Origin: Actinomycetes bacterium
GTDB lineage: Bacteria > Actinomycetota > Acidimicrobiia > Acidimicrobiales > Microtrichaceae
Direction of reading: 5' to 3'
DNA: 10,160 bases
Assembly: GCA_023423475.1 (NCBI GenBank)
Contig: JAFAFN010000308.1
Location: forward strand, 1-10,160
The notes beneath the pieces are model-generated. The model was not told where the DNA came from, ran no database searches, and worked only from the letters and a program-made list of their open reading frames with translations. Both the position numbers and the translations under genes were made by a program. Of the stretch, positions 1 through 6,033 are shown one piece after another (positions within the stretch are counted from its first letter, which is position 1; each line of letters starts with the position of its first letter).

Positions 1-1150
1 CGAGCACCAGGACCGCCACCACGACGAGCTGCCAGCGTCGCGACCGGATCGACACGAGCAGCGCCGTCGCGAGGATCGAGATCAGCGGCAGTGCCGCGAC
101 CATGAAGCGGAATTCCATGAAGTCCGAACCCACCGCCGCCAGGTACAGCAGCCAGAGCGCGACGGTCGATGCAACCAGCGGCAGGCTCCGGTGGCGCAGC
201 ACCTCTCGCCCCCGGGTGAACACTGCGGGCAGGAGCACGGCGAGTCCGGAGACGAGCAGGAAGAGCACGAGGAAGCTGGCGGCCTGGAGCACCGTGACGG
301 CGCCCTGTCGCTTCGCGACCGCGGTGTTCGGCACGAGCGCGCCGTAGGTGTCGACACGCCAGAGGATCCACGGCACCACGACGATCAGCCCGGGGAGGAC
401 GAGCGCCGCCACACGTGCGACCGTCGGCCGTGAGCCGTCCTCGCCGCGCCGCCGTACGAGGTCGACCACGACCCACACGAGCGCGGGGGCGAGCAGCACG
501 ATCGAGTCCATGCGGGTCAACACGGCGGTCCCGGCGAGCAGCCCGGTCGCCACGAGCGTCGCAGGGGACGGCGCACGTCCGGTCGCCACCGATCCGATCG
601 CGACGAGCAGGACCGCCGCGATCAGCGCGGTCTGCAGCTGCGTCTCGAGCCCGCCGGTCCCGTAGGCGATGAAGGTGAAGTTCGCCACCAGGACGATCCC
701 GGCGACGTTGCCGAGCACGTCGGACCCCAGACACCTCGCGGCCAGGCGGATGGTGGCCAGGATCGTCACGACCATGGCGCCGAGGCTGACCACGTGCCCG
801 AAGAGCACCGGGTCGATGCCGAGTCGGATCGGCACGGCCAACAAGGCCGTCCAGAGGAAGTTCGTGTACCCCTCGACGTGCTCACCGACGTTGTAGACGA
901 GCCCCCTCCCCTCGGCGAGGTTCCTGGCGTAGCGCAGCGTGATGTAGGCGTCGTCCTGCGTCCAGCGCATCAGTGCCGCCAGTGCGACGGCCACGGCCGT
1001 GATCACCGCGGTCACCCGTCGCTGCTCGAACCGCCCCAGCGTCGCCCCGATGAAGTCCGGGACGACGAACCCCCCGGGGCCCTCGGGCTCCTCCGGACCG
1101 ATCACCACGACCTCGTCGGGCCGCAACGTCACCCGCTCCACTACCGCCAT
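1..1150 (-). CDS. GT-C-type membrane glycosyltransferase, AftB-like family (C-terminus outside window)
   Basis: Reading the minus strand from the ATG at 1150 gives 383 codons without a stop before the window edge, so the gene is 3'-truncated only by the edge. A strong GAGGAGG ribosome site (1158-1164) lies 7 bases upstream and fixes the start. The protein has a soluble N-terminus of about 45 residues and then many hydrophobic segments (about 46-61, 100-135, 149-163, 174-188, 197-211, 216-232, 247-264, 287-310, 325-340, 351-368). Right after the first helix comes QDDAY (65-69) and then EGYTNFLW (93-100). GLET (167-170), LTRMD (211-215), PNT (274-276) and SDFMEFRF (342-349) follow. This is the layout of polyprenyl-phosphate-sugar-dependent GT-C enzymes such as mycobacterial arabinofuranosyltransferase AftB, in which the acidic pair of the first outer loop is catalytic. 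The role is probably transfer of a sugar from a lipid carrier to a cell-envelope glycan outside the membrane. Donor and acceptor cannot be read from the sequence. Confidence 0.85.
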   Translation of the reverse strand, partial: MAVVERVTLRPDEVVVIGPEEPEGPGGFVVPDFIGATLGRFEQRRVTAVITAVAVALAALMRWTQDDAYITLRYARNLAEGRGLVYNVGEHVEGYTNFLWTALLAVPIRLGIDPVLFGHVVSLGAMVVTILATIRLAARCLGSDVLGNVAGIVLVANFTFIAYGTGGLETQLQTALIAAVLLVAIGSVATGRAPSPATLVATGLLAGTAVLTRMDSIVLLAPALVWVVVDLVRRRGEDGSRPTVARVAALVLPGLIVVVPWILWRVDTYGALVPNTAVAKRQGAVTVLQAASFLVLFLLVSGLAVLLPAVFTRGREVLRHRSLPLVASTVALWLLYLAAVGSDFMEFRFMVAALPLISILATALLVSIRSRRWQLVVVAVLVL

Positions 1151-1176
1151 GTCCCACCCTCCTCGCAGTGGTACGA

Positions 1177-1182
1177 AAGGTA
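1177..1182 (-). promoter_or_regulatory. Candidate -10 element for the GT-C gene
   Basis: On the minus strand TACCTT fits the actinobacterial TANNNT -10 pattern. A start about 7 bases downstream would give a leader near 20 bases containing the GAGGAGG site. No convincing -35 hexamer lies 16-18 bases upstream, so this is a weak call. Confidence 0.3.
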
Positions 1183-1269
1183 GTGGATGCAATGCTGCCG
1201 TTGACACGGAAATGACGTCGGTGCCGATGACCCGATGTGCGCACGATCCTCAACTCTGCCGTCGTGCTG

Positions 1270-1303
1270 CCGAATGATTCTCAAGTCATTCGGAGGGGCC
1301 TCC
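1270..1303. promoter_or_regulatory. Inverted repeat in divergent spacer (candidate operator or leader hairpin)
   Basis: CCGAATGA (1270-1277) and TCATTCGG (1286-1293) are perfect 8-bp complementary arms around an 8-base centre. A second, smaller inverted repeat, GGAGG-GG-CCTCC (1292-1303), starts inside the right arm. The arms are AT-richer than the neighbourhood and lie in the spacer between the divergent GT-C and lipoprotein genes, 74 bases before the lipoprotein ATG. No gene ends here, so a terminator is unlikely. An operator for a dimeric regulator or a 5'-leader structure fits better. Which regulator would bind is unknown. Confidence 0.45.
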
Positions 1304-1377
1304 GATACGAAGTCACCGGATCGGCGGGATCCAGACCTGCCGTGCGGTGGACGACACCAACGACCCGAGGCCACCAC

Positions 1378-2505
1378 ATGACCCGAAGTACCCGATGGGT
1401 CGCGGCGATCACCACGACCGTCGCCGCGCTCATCACCGCCTGCGCAGCACCGAGTACCGACCTCTCCGAGGGCGAGGCCGGCTCGCCGACGATCTCCCAG
1501 CCAGAGGTGATCGGCGGGACGCCGACGACCGCTCCACCGGTCACGACCCGCCCGACGTCCACGACGACGCCGGGCACGCTGCCGTCGACGTTCATCTCGG
1601 AGAACCCGAGGATGGGCGTGGGTGGTTGTCCGATCTTCCCCAGGGACAACGTGTTCGGCGCCACCGTCACCGGCCTGCCGGTCCGGGCGGACTCCGACCG
1701 TGTGATCGCGTCGATGGGCGGCACCGATCTCGGTGTCCGCCCCGCCTACACCTCGAAGACCTGGCAGGGCTCCCGGGCCGGTTTGCCGATCAACATCGTC
1801 GATTCACGCACCACCCCGATGAAGGACGTCACCGGCGGCAAGTACGGCTACATGTCCGACCTCGAGGACCATCCGATCCCCTCCAGGCCACGCATCGAGG
1901 GCGAGCCGAACCTCGCCTGGGACCGCCACATGCTGATCGTCGACTCGGCCACCTGCGTCACCTCGGAGTTCTTCTACGTGACGCCCCCGTGGCTGAACCC
2001 GTTCGGCGGCTGGGTCGCCGCGACGGCCGTCAAGCTCGACCTCAACTCGAACACGCCTCGCAAGCGCGGCACGGCGACCGCATCCGGCACGTCGATGTTC
2101 GCCGGGCTCACCCTCTACGACGAGGTCGCCGCCGGCGAGATCGACCACGTCATCGGCATCACCATCCCGAAGATCAAGGCCGGCGAGACCATCTGGCCGG
2201 CGACGCGCACCGACGGCGCATCCTCGGATCCGGACGCTCCGGCGATGGGCACGTGGCTCCGTCTCCGTGCCGACATCGACCTGTCGGCGCTGGGTCCCCA
2301 GGCCAGGGTGGTCGCCCAGGCCCTCAAGGACCACGGCGCGATCGTCATCGACACCAACGGCAGCGACATCGCCCTCGGCGGCGAGGCCCACGACGGCTGG
2401 GACGACCGGGACATGAGGACGCTGTCGACGTTGAACGCCGCGGACTTCGAGGTGATCGACGCCAGCCCGATGATGATCTCGAAGGACTCCTACCAGATCC
2501 GCTGA
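1378..2505 (+). CDS. Secreted lipoprotein of unknown function
   Basis: The protein has 375 residues. The ATG at 1378 is chosen because GAGG lies 7 bases upstream and the protein then begins with a textbook lipoprotein signal: basic residues (R3, R6), a hydrophobic stretch (V8-I19) and the lipobox I-T-A-C with C22 as the lipidated cysteine. The frame stays open upstream to 1237, but that part shows no coding character. After C22 comes a Thr/Pro/Ser-rich linker to about residue 70, as in surface proteins tethered away from the membrane. The rest is one globular domain with WDRHMLIVD (181-189), C193, GGW (210-212), YDEVAAGEIDH (247-257), WPATR (273-277) and LRLRADIDL-like strands near 294. From memory this resembles a conserved hypothetical family of secreted bacterial proteins with the same D-R-H, Y-D-E and W-P-A-x motifs. 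I know no assigned activity. Conserved Asp, His and Glu residues could suggest an enzyme, but that is inference. It converges on the next gene with a 22-base gap. Confidence 0.85.
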   Translation: MTRSTRWVAAITTTVAALITACAAPSTDLSEGEAGSPTISQPEVIGGTPTTAPPVTTRPTSTTTPGTLPSTFISENPRMGVGGCPIFPRDNVFGATVTGLPVRADSDRVIASMGGTDLGVRPAYTSKTWQGSRAGLPINIVDSRTTPMKDVTGGKYGYMSDLEDHPIPSRPRIEGEPNLAWDRHMLIVDSATCVTSEFFYVTPPWLNPFGGWVAATAVKLDLNSNTPRKRGTATASGTSMFAGLTLYDEVAAGEIDHVIGITIPKIKAGETIWPATRTDGASSDPDAPAMGTWLRLRADIDLSALGPQARVVAQALKDHGAIVIDTNGSDIALGGEAHDGWDDRDMRTLSTLNAADFEVIDASPMMISKDSYQIR

Positions 2506-2527
2506 GGCGGACCGCCGGCAGCCGGCA

Positions 2528-3694
2528 TCACGCCGGTGCGGGCGCCTCGAGTGCCCCGCCGGCCCGCTGGTCGAGGTACTCGTCGACGAGCAGCGCGGTG
2601 AGCGACACCGCGAAGGGCCAGATCAACCAGCCGGTCCGCAGCGTCAGGTCGGTCGAGACCAACGAGTAGATGTTGACCAGCACGATCGTGGCGACACCGG
2701 CGAGCTCGGGACCGGCGAGGCGCATCGCGCCGGCCAGACCGCTGCCACGCACGAGCTGCACGATCGCGATCGTCGCGGGCACCATCACCGTCGACGTGCC
2801 GACGATGAAGAAGACCGTCGAGAACACCGACCCGAGGTTGTGGGTCAGGAACGACAGCTTCGGCCACACGTTGTACGAGTACTCGGGCTCCGGCGCCATG
2901 ATCTGGACCAGCGCGGCGACCGCCACGAACGCGACCGCGACCACGGCGGCGCCGGCGATGAACGAGCGGTCCTTCCACGATCGGCCATAGGCCAACCAGG
3001 CCACGACCGCGGCCGGCGCGAGGAACGCCATGGACTCCTTCACCGCGTACGACAACGGGAAGAAGACGGCGAAGGCCCACCACCACCGCCGCACGATGAG
3101 CCAGTAGCCGATGGTGAACACCGCCATCGTCCCGCCGTCGATGAACAGCGACGACGCGAAGACCAGCATCGGCAACGACACCGCGTAGAGCAGACCGCCG
3201 ATCAGCTGCGCGCGCGTGCTGCGGCCCTGCCGTGCGAGTGCGTCGACCATCGCCCAGAGACCGATCACGATCAGTCCCAGGTTCACCGCTGCCCACGCGT
3301 ACGCCGCGTCGAGTGGCAGCAACGCGGCGAGCGCCGGGAGCGCCGGACGATGGATGAACGGCGCGACCTGGCCCCGGGGGACGTCACCGCCCGCGGCGAC
3401 GAACGACTCGTACGGCTCGGCCTTGTAGAAGGCACCCTCGACGCCGCGCCGGTCCTCGATCATCGCGAGGTACGTGACGATGTCGCCGTTGAGGTGGTCC
3501 AGCTCGAGGCCGTCGTCGGTCTCGTAGGTGTAGAAGTTGTCGGTCGCGAAGAACGACGTGCCGAGCAGGTCGATCCGGGCGAAGCGGAGTCCTCCGACGA
3601 GCAACGTCAGCAGGGTCAGCAGCGCCAGCGCGCCGATCCCGAGCCGCTTCGCCGGCGGGCCGAGTGTCCCCCGTTGCACTGTGACGCTCTGCAT
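2528..3694 (-). CDS. Polytopic membrane protein, possibly GT-C-like
   Basis: The protein has 388 residues and starts at the ATG at 3694. Upstream is only a G-rich AGGGGCGGGG stretch, a poor but possible ribosome site. One N-terminal helix (about 18-35) is followed by a long, polar, aromatic outer segment (about 38-116) with acidic clusters (D60-D61, D66, D71) and a P-F-I-H-R-P motif (112-117). About eight further hydrophobic segments follow to residue 370, with FIDGG (184-188) and YAVKES (216-221) between helices, and a short soluble tail. A large loop after the first helix is typical of GT-C glycosyltransferases, but I cannot match a named family or place a clear catalytic D-D or D-E pair. 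The function is therefore unassigned. A glycosyltransferase or envelope transport protein is an inference helped by the GT-C gene nearby. It lies 89 bases downstream of the SDR gene on the same strand and may also have its own promoter. Confidence 0.75.
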   Translation of the reverse strand: MQSVTVQRGTLGPPAKRLGIGALALLTLLTLLVGGLRFARIDLLGTSFFATDNFYTYETDDGLELDHLNGDIVTYLAMIEDRRGVEGAFYKAEPYESFVAAGGDVPRGQVAPFIHRPALPALAALLPLDAAYAWAAVNLGLIVIGLWAMVDALARQGRSTRAQLIGGLLYAVSLPMLVFASSLFIDGGTMAVFTIGYWLIVRRWWWAFAVFFPLSYAVKESMAFLAPAAVVAWLAYGRSWKDRSFIAGAAVVAVAFVAVAALVQIMAPEPEYSYNVWPKLSFLTHNLGSVFSTVFFIVGTSTVMVPATIAIVQLVRGSGLAGAMRLAGPELAGVATIVLVNIYSLVSTDLTLRTGWLIWPFAVSLTALLVDEYLDQRAGGALEAPAPA

Positions 3695-3726
3695 CGTGTC
3701 CCCGCCCCTCGCGACTCCGGGCGCAG

Positions 3727-3732
3727 AGCATA
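3727..3732 (-). promoter_or_regulatory. Candidate -10 element for the 3694-2528 membrane gene
   Basis: On the minus strand TATGCT matches TANNNT and four of six bases of TATAAT. The predicted start point near 3720 would leave a leader of roughly 26 bases. The -35 region is G/C-only and unconvincing. It suggests the membrane gene can be transcribed apart from the SDR gene upstream. Confidence 0.35.
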
Positions 3733-3748
3733 CGTCGCGCCTCGGGTT

Positions 3749-3767
3749 CGGCCCACTGTCCGGGCCG
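3749..3767 (-). terminator. Hairpin after the SDR gene, possible terminator
   Basis: CGGCCC (3749-3754) and GGGCCG (3762-3767) pair as six G/C base pairs around a 7-base loop, 17 bases past the SDR stop codon. There is no T-run after it on the minus strand, so it is not a classical intrinsic terminator. It may slow or partly end transcription before the membrane gene. Confidence 0.3.
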
Positions 3768-3783
3768 GGTCAGGCAAGACCGG

Positions 3784-4551
3784 TCAGGCCATGAAGTCGA
3801 GCATGCCCCCGAGCACCTGGTCCATCTGCGCCGAGTTCAGCATGGAGCCGCCGTCGATCACGAGGTTCTGGCCGGTCATGTACCCGGAGCGGTCGGACAA
3901 CAGGAACGCGATCGTCTCGGACACATCCGCCGGCTGGCCCACCCTGGCCATCGGCGTACCGGACTCGATCGTCTCCCGTGCCGCAGGGTCCGACGCGAGC
4001 ACGTCGTTGAGCGGGGTGTGCACGAACCCGGGCGACACGCAGTTCACCCGGATGTCGGGCGCCAGCTCGAGCGCCGCGGCGGCGGACAGCGCCACGACGG
4101 CCGCCTTGGCCGCCGAGTACGGCGCCTCGCCACGGGTGGGACGCACGCCCGACACGCTGGCCACGTTCACGATCGCCCCGCCGCCCGCGGCACGGATCAG
4201 CGGCGCGGCCGAGCGGATCCCGTAGAAGGTGCCGCTGACGTTGACCCGCCAGATCAGGTCGACCTCGCGATCCGTGTAGGACTCGATCGGCTTGAGGTTG
4301 CCGACCCCGGCGTTGTTGACCAACCAGCGGAGGCCACCCAGCTCGGTCGCCGCACGCTGCAGCTGCTCGTCGAGCGCGACGCTGTCGGCGACGTCCGCGA
4401 CCAACGCCAGTCCGCCGACCTCGTCCGCGACCTCGCGAGCCCCGTCCGCGTTCCGGTCCAGCACGCCGACGCGGAGCCCGTCCGCAGCGAGTCGTCGACA
4501 CAGGTCGGCGCCCAGGCCGGAGGCGCCGCCGGTCACCACCACGCCGCTCAC
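3784..4551 (-). CDS. SDR-family NAD(P)-dependent oxidoreductase
   Basis: A classical short-chain dehydrogenase/reductase of 255 residues, the usual length. The cofactor motif TGGASGLG is at 7-14, and D32 at the end of the second strand favours NAD(H), though R33 follows it. NNAG is at 79-82. The catalytic set is N104, S132, Y145 and K149 (S-x12-Y-x3-K), all intact. PG-F-V-x-T (about 183-188) and IDGGSML near the C-terminus complete the fold. It would interconvert an alcohol and a ketone in the cytoplasm; the substrate cannot be told. Start is GTG at 4551, which overlaps the stop of the EthD-domain gene by four bases (GTGA, 4548-4551), so the two are almost certainly translationally coupled and likely act in one pathway. 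No ribosome site other than the coupling is needed. Confidence 0.95.
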   Translation of the reverse strand: MSGVVVTGGASGLGADLCRRLAADGLRVGVLDRNADGAREVADEVGGLALVADVADSVALDEQLQRAATELGGLRWLVNNAGVGNLKPIESYTDREVDLIWRVNVSGTFYGIRSAAPLIRAAGGGAIVNVASVSGVRPTRGEAPYSAAKAAVVALSAAAALELAPDIRVNCVSPGFVHTPLNDVLASDPAARETIESGTPMARVGQPADVSETIAFLLSDRSGYMTGQNLVIDGGSMLNSAQMDQVLGGMLDFMA

Positions 4552-4934
4552 TGGACGGCTCCGTCAGTCACATCACCGGCGATCACGGCGCCGTCGATCA
4601 CCACGGTGGGCTCCTCGGTGATCACGTACTCGACCTTCGACATGTCGAGGAAGCGCTGCTCGTCCGGCGCGATCAGCTCGGCGTAGGCCGGCTCGGAGAT
4701 GAACCCGACGAAGTCGTCGATCGACCGGAACCACTGCACGGCGACACCGTCGACGTCCTGGGTCCCCGAGATCGCGTCCGGGATGTGCCGGACGTGCTGC
4801 TCGTAGCGGACGATGTGTCGGGCCAACGTCGGCTCGCCCGCGATGAGTGGTCCGTGTCGATCACGCCAGTGCTCGACGAACTCCTCGGCGGTCATCCCTG
4901 ATCGACGTCGGAGCACTGCGAAGAGTTTCACCAT
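4548..4934 (-). CDS. EthD-domain (dimeric alpha/beta barrel) protein
   Basis: A 128-residue protein if started at the ATG at 4934, where family members usually begin (M-V-K-L). An in-frame ATG at 4943 would add M-P-N. The frame is open to 5102, but that extension is Ser/Arg-rich and overlaps the divergent gene, so it is rejected. Features of the EthD/Dabb ferredoxin-like fold are visible: an N-terminal strand with LRRRSGM (8-14), an EEFVEHWRDRHGPL-type helix with H27 and H-G-P, a VQWF strand, a D-E-x-x-FLD segment, and EEPTVVIDG near the end. EthD proteins are small, usually homodimeric, and often accompany degradative or redox enzymes; many have no known reaction. Here the SDR start overlaps its stop, so it probably assists or shares a pathway with that dehydrogenase. 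No clear ribosome site precedes either ATG. CACGAT 7 bases before the 4934 ATG faintly resembles a -10, so the message may be leaderless. Confidence 0.85.
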   Translation of the reverse strand: MVKLFAVLRRRSGMTAEEFVEHWRDRHGPLIAGEPTLARHIVRYEQHVRHIPDAISGTQDVDGVAVQWFRSIDDFVGFISEPAYAELIAPDEQRFLDMSKVEYVITEEPTVVIDGAVIAGDVTDGAVQ

Positions 4935-4964
4935 GTTCGGCATCGTGGCACACGAGCGCGTGGC

Positions 4965-4970
4965 TAGGCT
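4965..4970 (+). promoter_or_regulatory. -10 element of a probable leaderless promoter
   Basis: TAGGCT fits the TANNNT pattern and ends 7 bases before the GTG at 4978, so transcription would begin at or next to the start codon. No Shine-Dalgarno sequence lies in between, which supports a leaderless message for the cyclic-nucleotide-binding gene. The -35 region is not recognisable and would fall inside the 5' end of the divergent EthD gene. Confidence 0.5.
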
Positions 4971-4977
4971 CCCGAAC

Positions 4978-5430
4978 GTGACCCCACGGCAAGACCGACA
5001 CGCCCGGATCCGCACCCTGCCGATGTTCGCGGGATGCACCAAGGACGAGCTCGACGAGATCGATCGCCTCACCGACGAGATCCGCGTCCCGGAGGGTCGC
5101 ACCGTGATCCGCCAGGGCGACCTCGGTCAGGAGTTCGCCCTGATCGTCGAGGGCGAGGCCAACATCGTCAAGGACGGAGAGATCGTCGCGACGATCGGTC
5201 CCGGCGCCTACTTCGGCGAGGTCGCGCTGCTCGACTCGATCACCCGCACCGCGTCGGTGGTGGCCTCGACGGACCTGGTGCTCGAGGTGCTCGATCGCCG
5301 CGGCTTCAACACGCTGCTCGACGACCTGCCCCGGCTCGCTCGTTCGATGCTCAGGGGCATGGCGCACCGCCTCGCCGAGCTCGAGGACGACAACGAGGCA
5401 CTGCGCGGACAGCTCCGCCGCCTCAGCTGA
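4978..5430 (+). CDS. Stand-alone cyclic-nucleotide-binding-domain protein
   Basis: The protein has 150 residues from the GTG at 4978. This start leaves the short helix that normally precedes L-P-M-F (14-17), whereas the ATG at 5023 would cut into it. The CNBD beta-roll runs from about 14 to 120: RQGD (45-48), LIVEGEANIV (55-64), and the phosphate-binding cassette with FGEVALL (79-85) and R90-T91-A92-S93-V94. The Gly-Glu and Arg that contact cyclic nucleotide are present, so ligand binding is plausible. After the roll comes a helix (about 116-132) and a charged, heptad-like tail (LAELEDDNEALRGQL) that could form a coiled coil. There is no helix-turn-helix, unlike CRP/FNR factors, so it is unlikely to bind DNA. 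It may be a sensor or partner-binding subunit. YccF-type and phosphoesterase genes follow on the same strand. Confidence 0.9.
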   Translation: MTPRQDRHARIRTLPMFAGCTKDELDEIDRLTDEIRVPEGRTVIRQGDLGQEFALIVEGEANIVKDGEIVATIGPGAYFGEVALLDSITRTASVVASTDLVLEVLDRRGFNTLLDDLPRLARSMLRGMAHRLAELEDDNEALRGQLRRLS

Positions 5431-5504
5431 CCGGACGACACGCAGACCCGACATCAAGTGGCCGGAAGCCTCAGATCCGTGCCGTTGCGACCGAGGGAGA
5501 GAAC

Positions 5505-5918
5505 ATGAAGACGATCGGCAACATCCTGTGGTTCATCCTGTGCGGCGTGTGGTTGGGCATCTCCTACCTGCTCGCCGGCGTGATCGCCTGCATCACGCTC
5601 ATCGGCATCCCCTTCGGCATCCAGGCGTTCAAGCTGGCCGGCTACGTCATGTGGCCCTTCGGGCGTGAGCTCCAGGAGTCGCCCGGCGCCCGCTTCTCGA
5701 AGGGCGTGATGAACATCATCTGGATCATCGTCGGCGGCATCTGGCTGGCGATCGCCCACGTGCTCTTCGGCGTGATCCTGTGCATCACGCTGATCGGCAT
5801 CCCCTTCGGCCTGAAGAACTTCTCGATGGCAAAGCTCGCCATGTTCCCCTTCGACTACGCCGTGGTCCGCAAGGGCGAGCCCGGGCCCAACGAGGCCCCG
5901 CTGAGCTCCGAGGACTGA
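5505..5918 (+). CDS. YccF domain-containing inner-membrane protein
   Basis: The protein has 137 residues. The ATG at 5505 follows GAGGGAGAG, a good ribosome site. It is built from two copies of one unit, about residues 5-55 and 66-115. Each unit has N-I-x-W, a hydrophobic helix with G-x-W-L, a second helix, then ITLIGIPFG and a K-x-(x)-A-(x)-x-M-x-PF end. This is the YccF (DUF307) inner-membrane component domain in its normal tandem form. E. coli YccF has no firmly assigned function, and none is given here. The C-terminal 20 residues are polar and probably cytoplasmic. It begins 74 bases after the CNBD gene with no visible terminator or promoter in between, so co-transcription is likely. Confidence 0.92.
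   Translation: MKTIGNILWFILCGVWLGISYLLAGVIACITLIGIPFGIQAFKLAGYVMWPFGRELQESPGARFSKGVMNIIWIIVGGIWLAIAHVLFGVILCITLIGIPFGLKNFSMAKLAMFPFDYAVVRKGEPGPNEAPLSSED
5589..5810 (+). repeat. Two near-identical 30-base copies inside the YccF gene
   Basis: Bases 5589-5618 and 5781-5810 match at 29 of 30 positions and encode the CITLIGIPFG segment of each YccF unit. They reflect the two-unit architecture of the protein. The identity at synonymous positions is higher than needed and may come from strong codon bias or gene conversion between the units. Confidence 0.8.
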
Positions 5919-5961
5919 GCTCCCGAGGACGGGCCGACCTCCGAGATCAGGCGCCGGCAAC

Positions 5962-6033
5962 CTGTACCAGACCATCGTCTCCGGCATCGTCGCGCTCGTC
6001 GCCGCGTCCCTCGGGATCGCGGCGGCGTCGCTG
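5962..6033 (+). other. Probable N-terminal extension of the phosphoesterase gene
   Basis: The 24 codons before the GTG at 6034 are open and nearly all end in G or C. They encode a clean hydrophobic helix (T-I-V-S-G-I-V-A-L-V-A-A-S-L-G) ending in R-R. This looks like real coding sequence, yet back to the in-frame TGA at 5902 there is no ATG, GTG or TTG. CTG at 5962 is the only near-start codon in a sensible place, with AGG 10 bases upstream. Either a CTG start is used, or the start codon is altered in this copy or in the assembly. Confidence 0.5.

Noticed and set aside
1201..1206. TTGACA, a perfect -35 hexamer on the plus strand
   Set aside because: No TANNNT-type -10 lies 16-18 bases downstream, and the lipoprotein start is over 170 bases away. 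It may be chance.
2506..2526. GGCGGACCGCC and a GCCGGC-A-GCCGGC repeat between the convergent lipoprotein and membrane genes
   Set aside because: The stems are very short with tiny loops and no T-run, and GCCGGC strings are common here. Not enough for a terminator call.
1347..2669. A 440-codon plus-strand frame overlapping the lipoprotein gene
   Set aside because: It is a shifted frame of the lipoprotein, rich in Arg, His and Asp, whereas the lipoprotein frame has a signal peptide, lipobox and conserved motifs.
2840..4225. A 461-codon plus-strand frame across the membrane protein and SDR genes
   Set aside because: It is antisense to two well-supported genes and its product is low-complexity Arg/Asp/Glu-rich with no fold signature.
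4944..5102. An N-terminal extension of the EthD gene to an ATG at 5102
   Set aside because: The extra residues are Ser/Arg-rich, unlike the family, and would lie antisense within the CNBD coding region. The ATG at 4934 gives the normal EthD length.
4978..5430. CRP/FNR transcription factor
   Set aside because: The cyclic-nucleotide domain is there, but the protein ends in a short charged helix with no helix-turn-helix.
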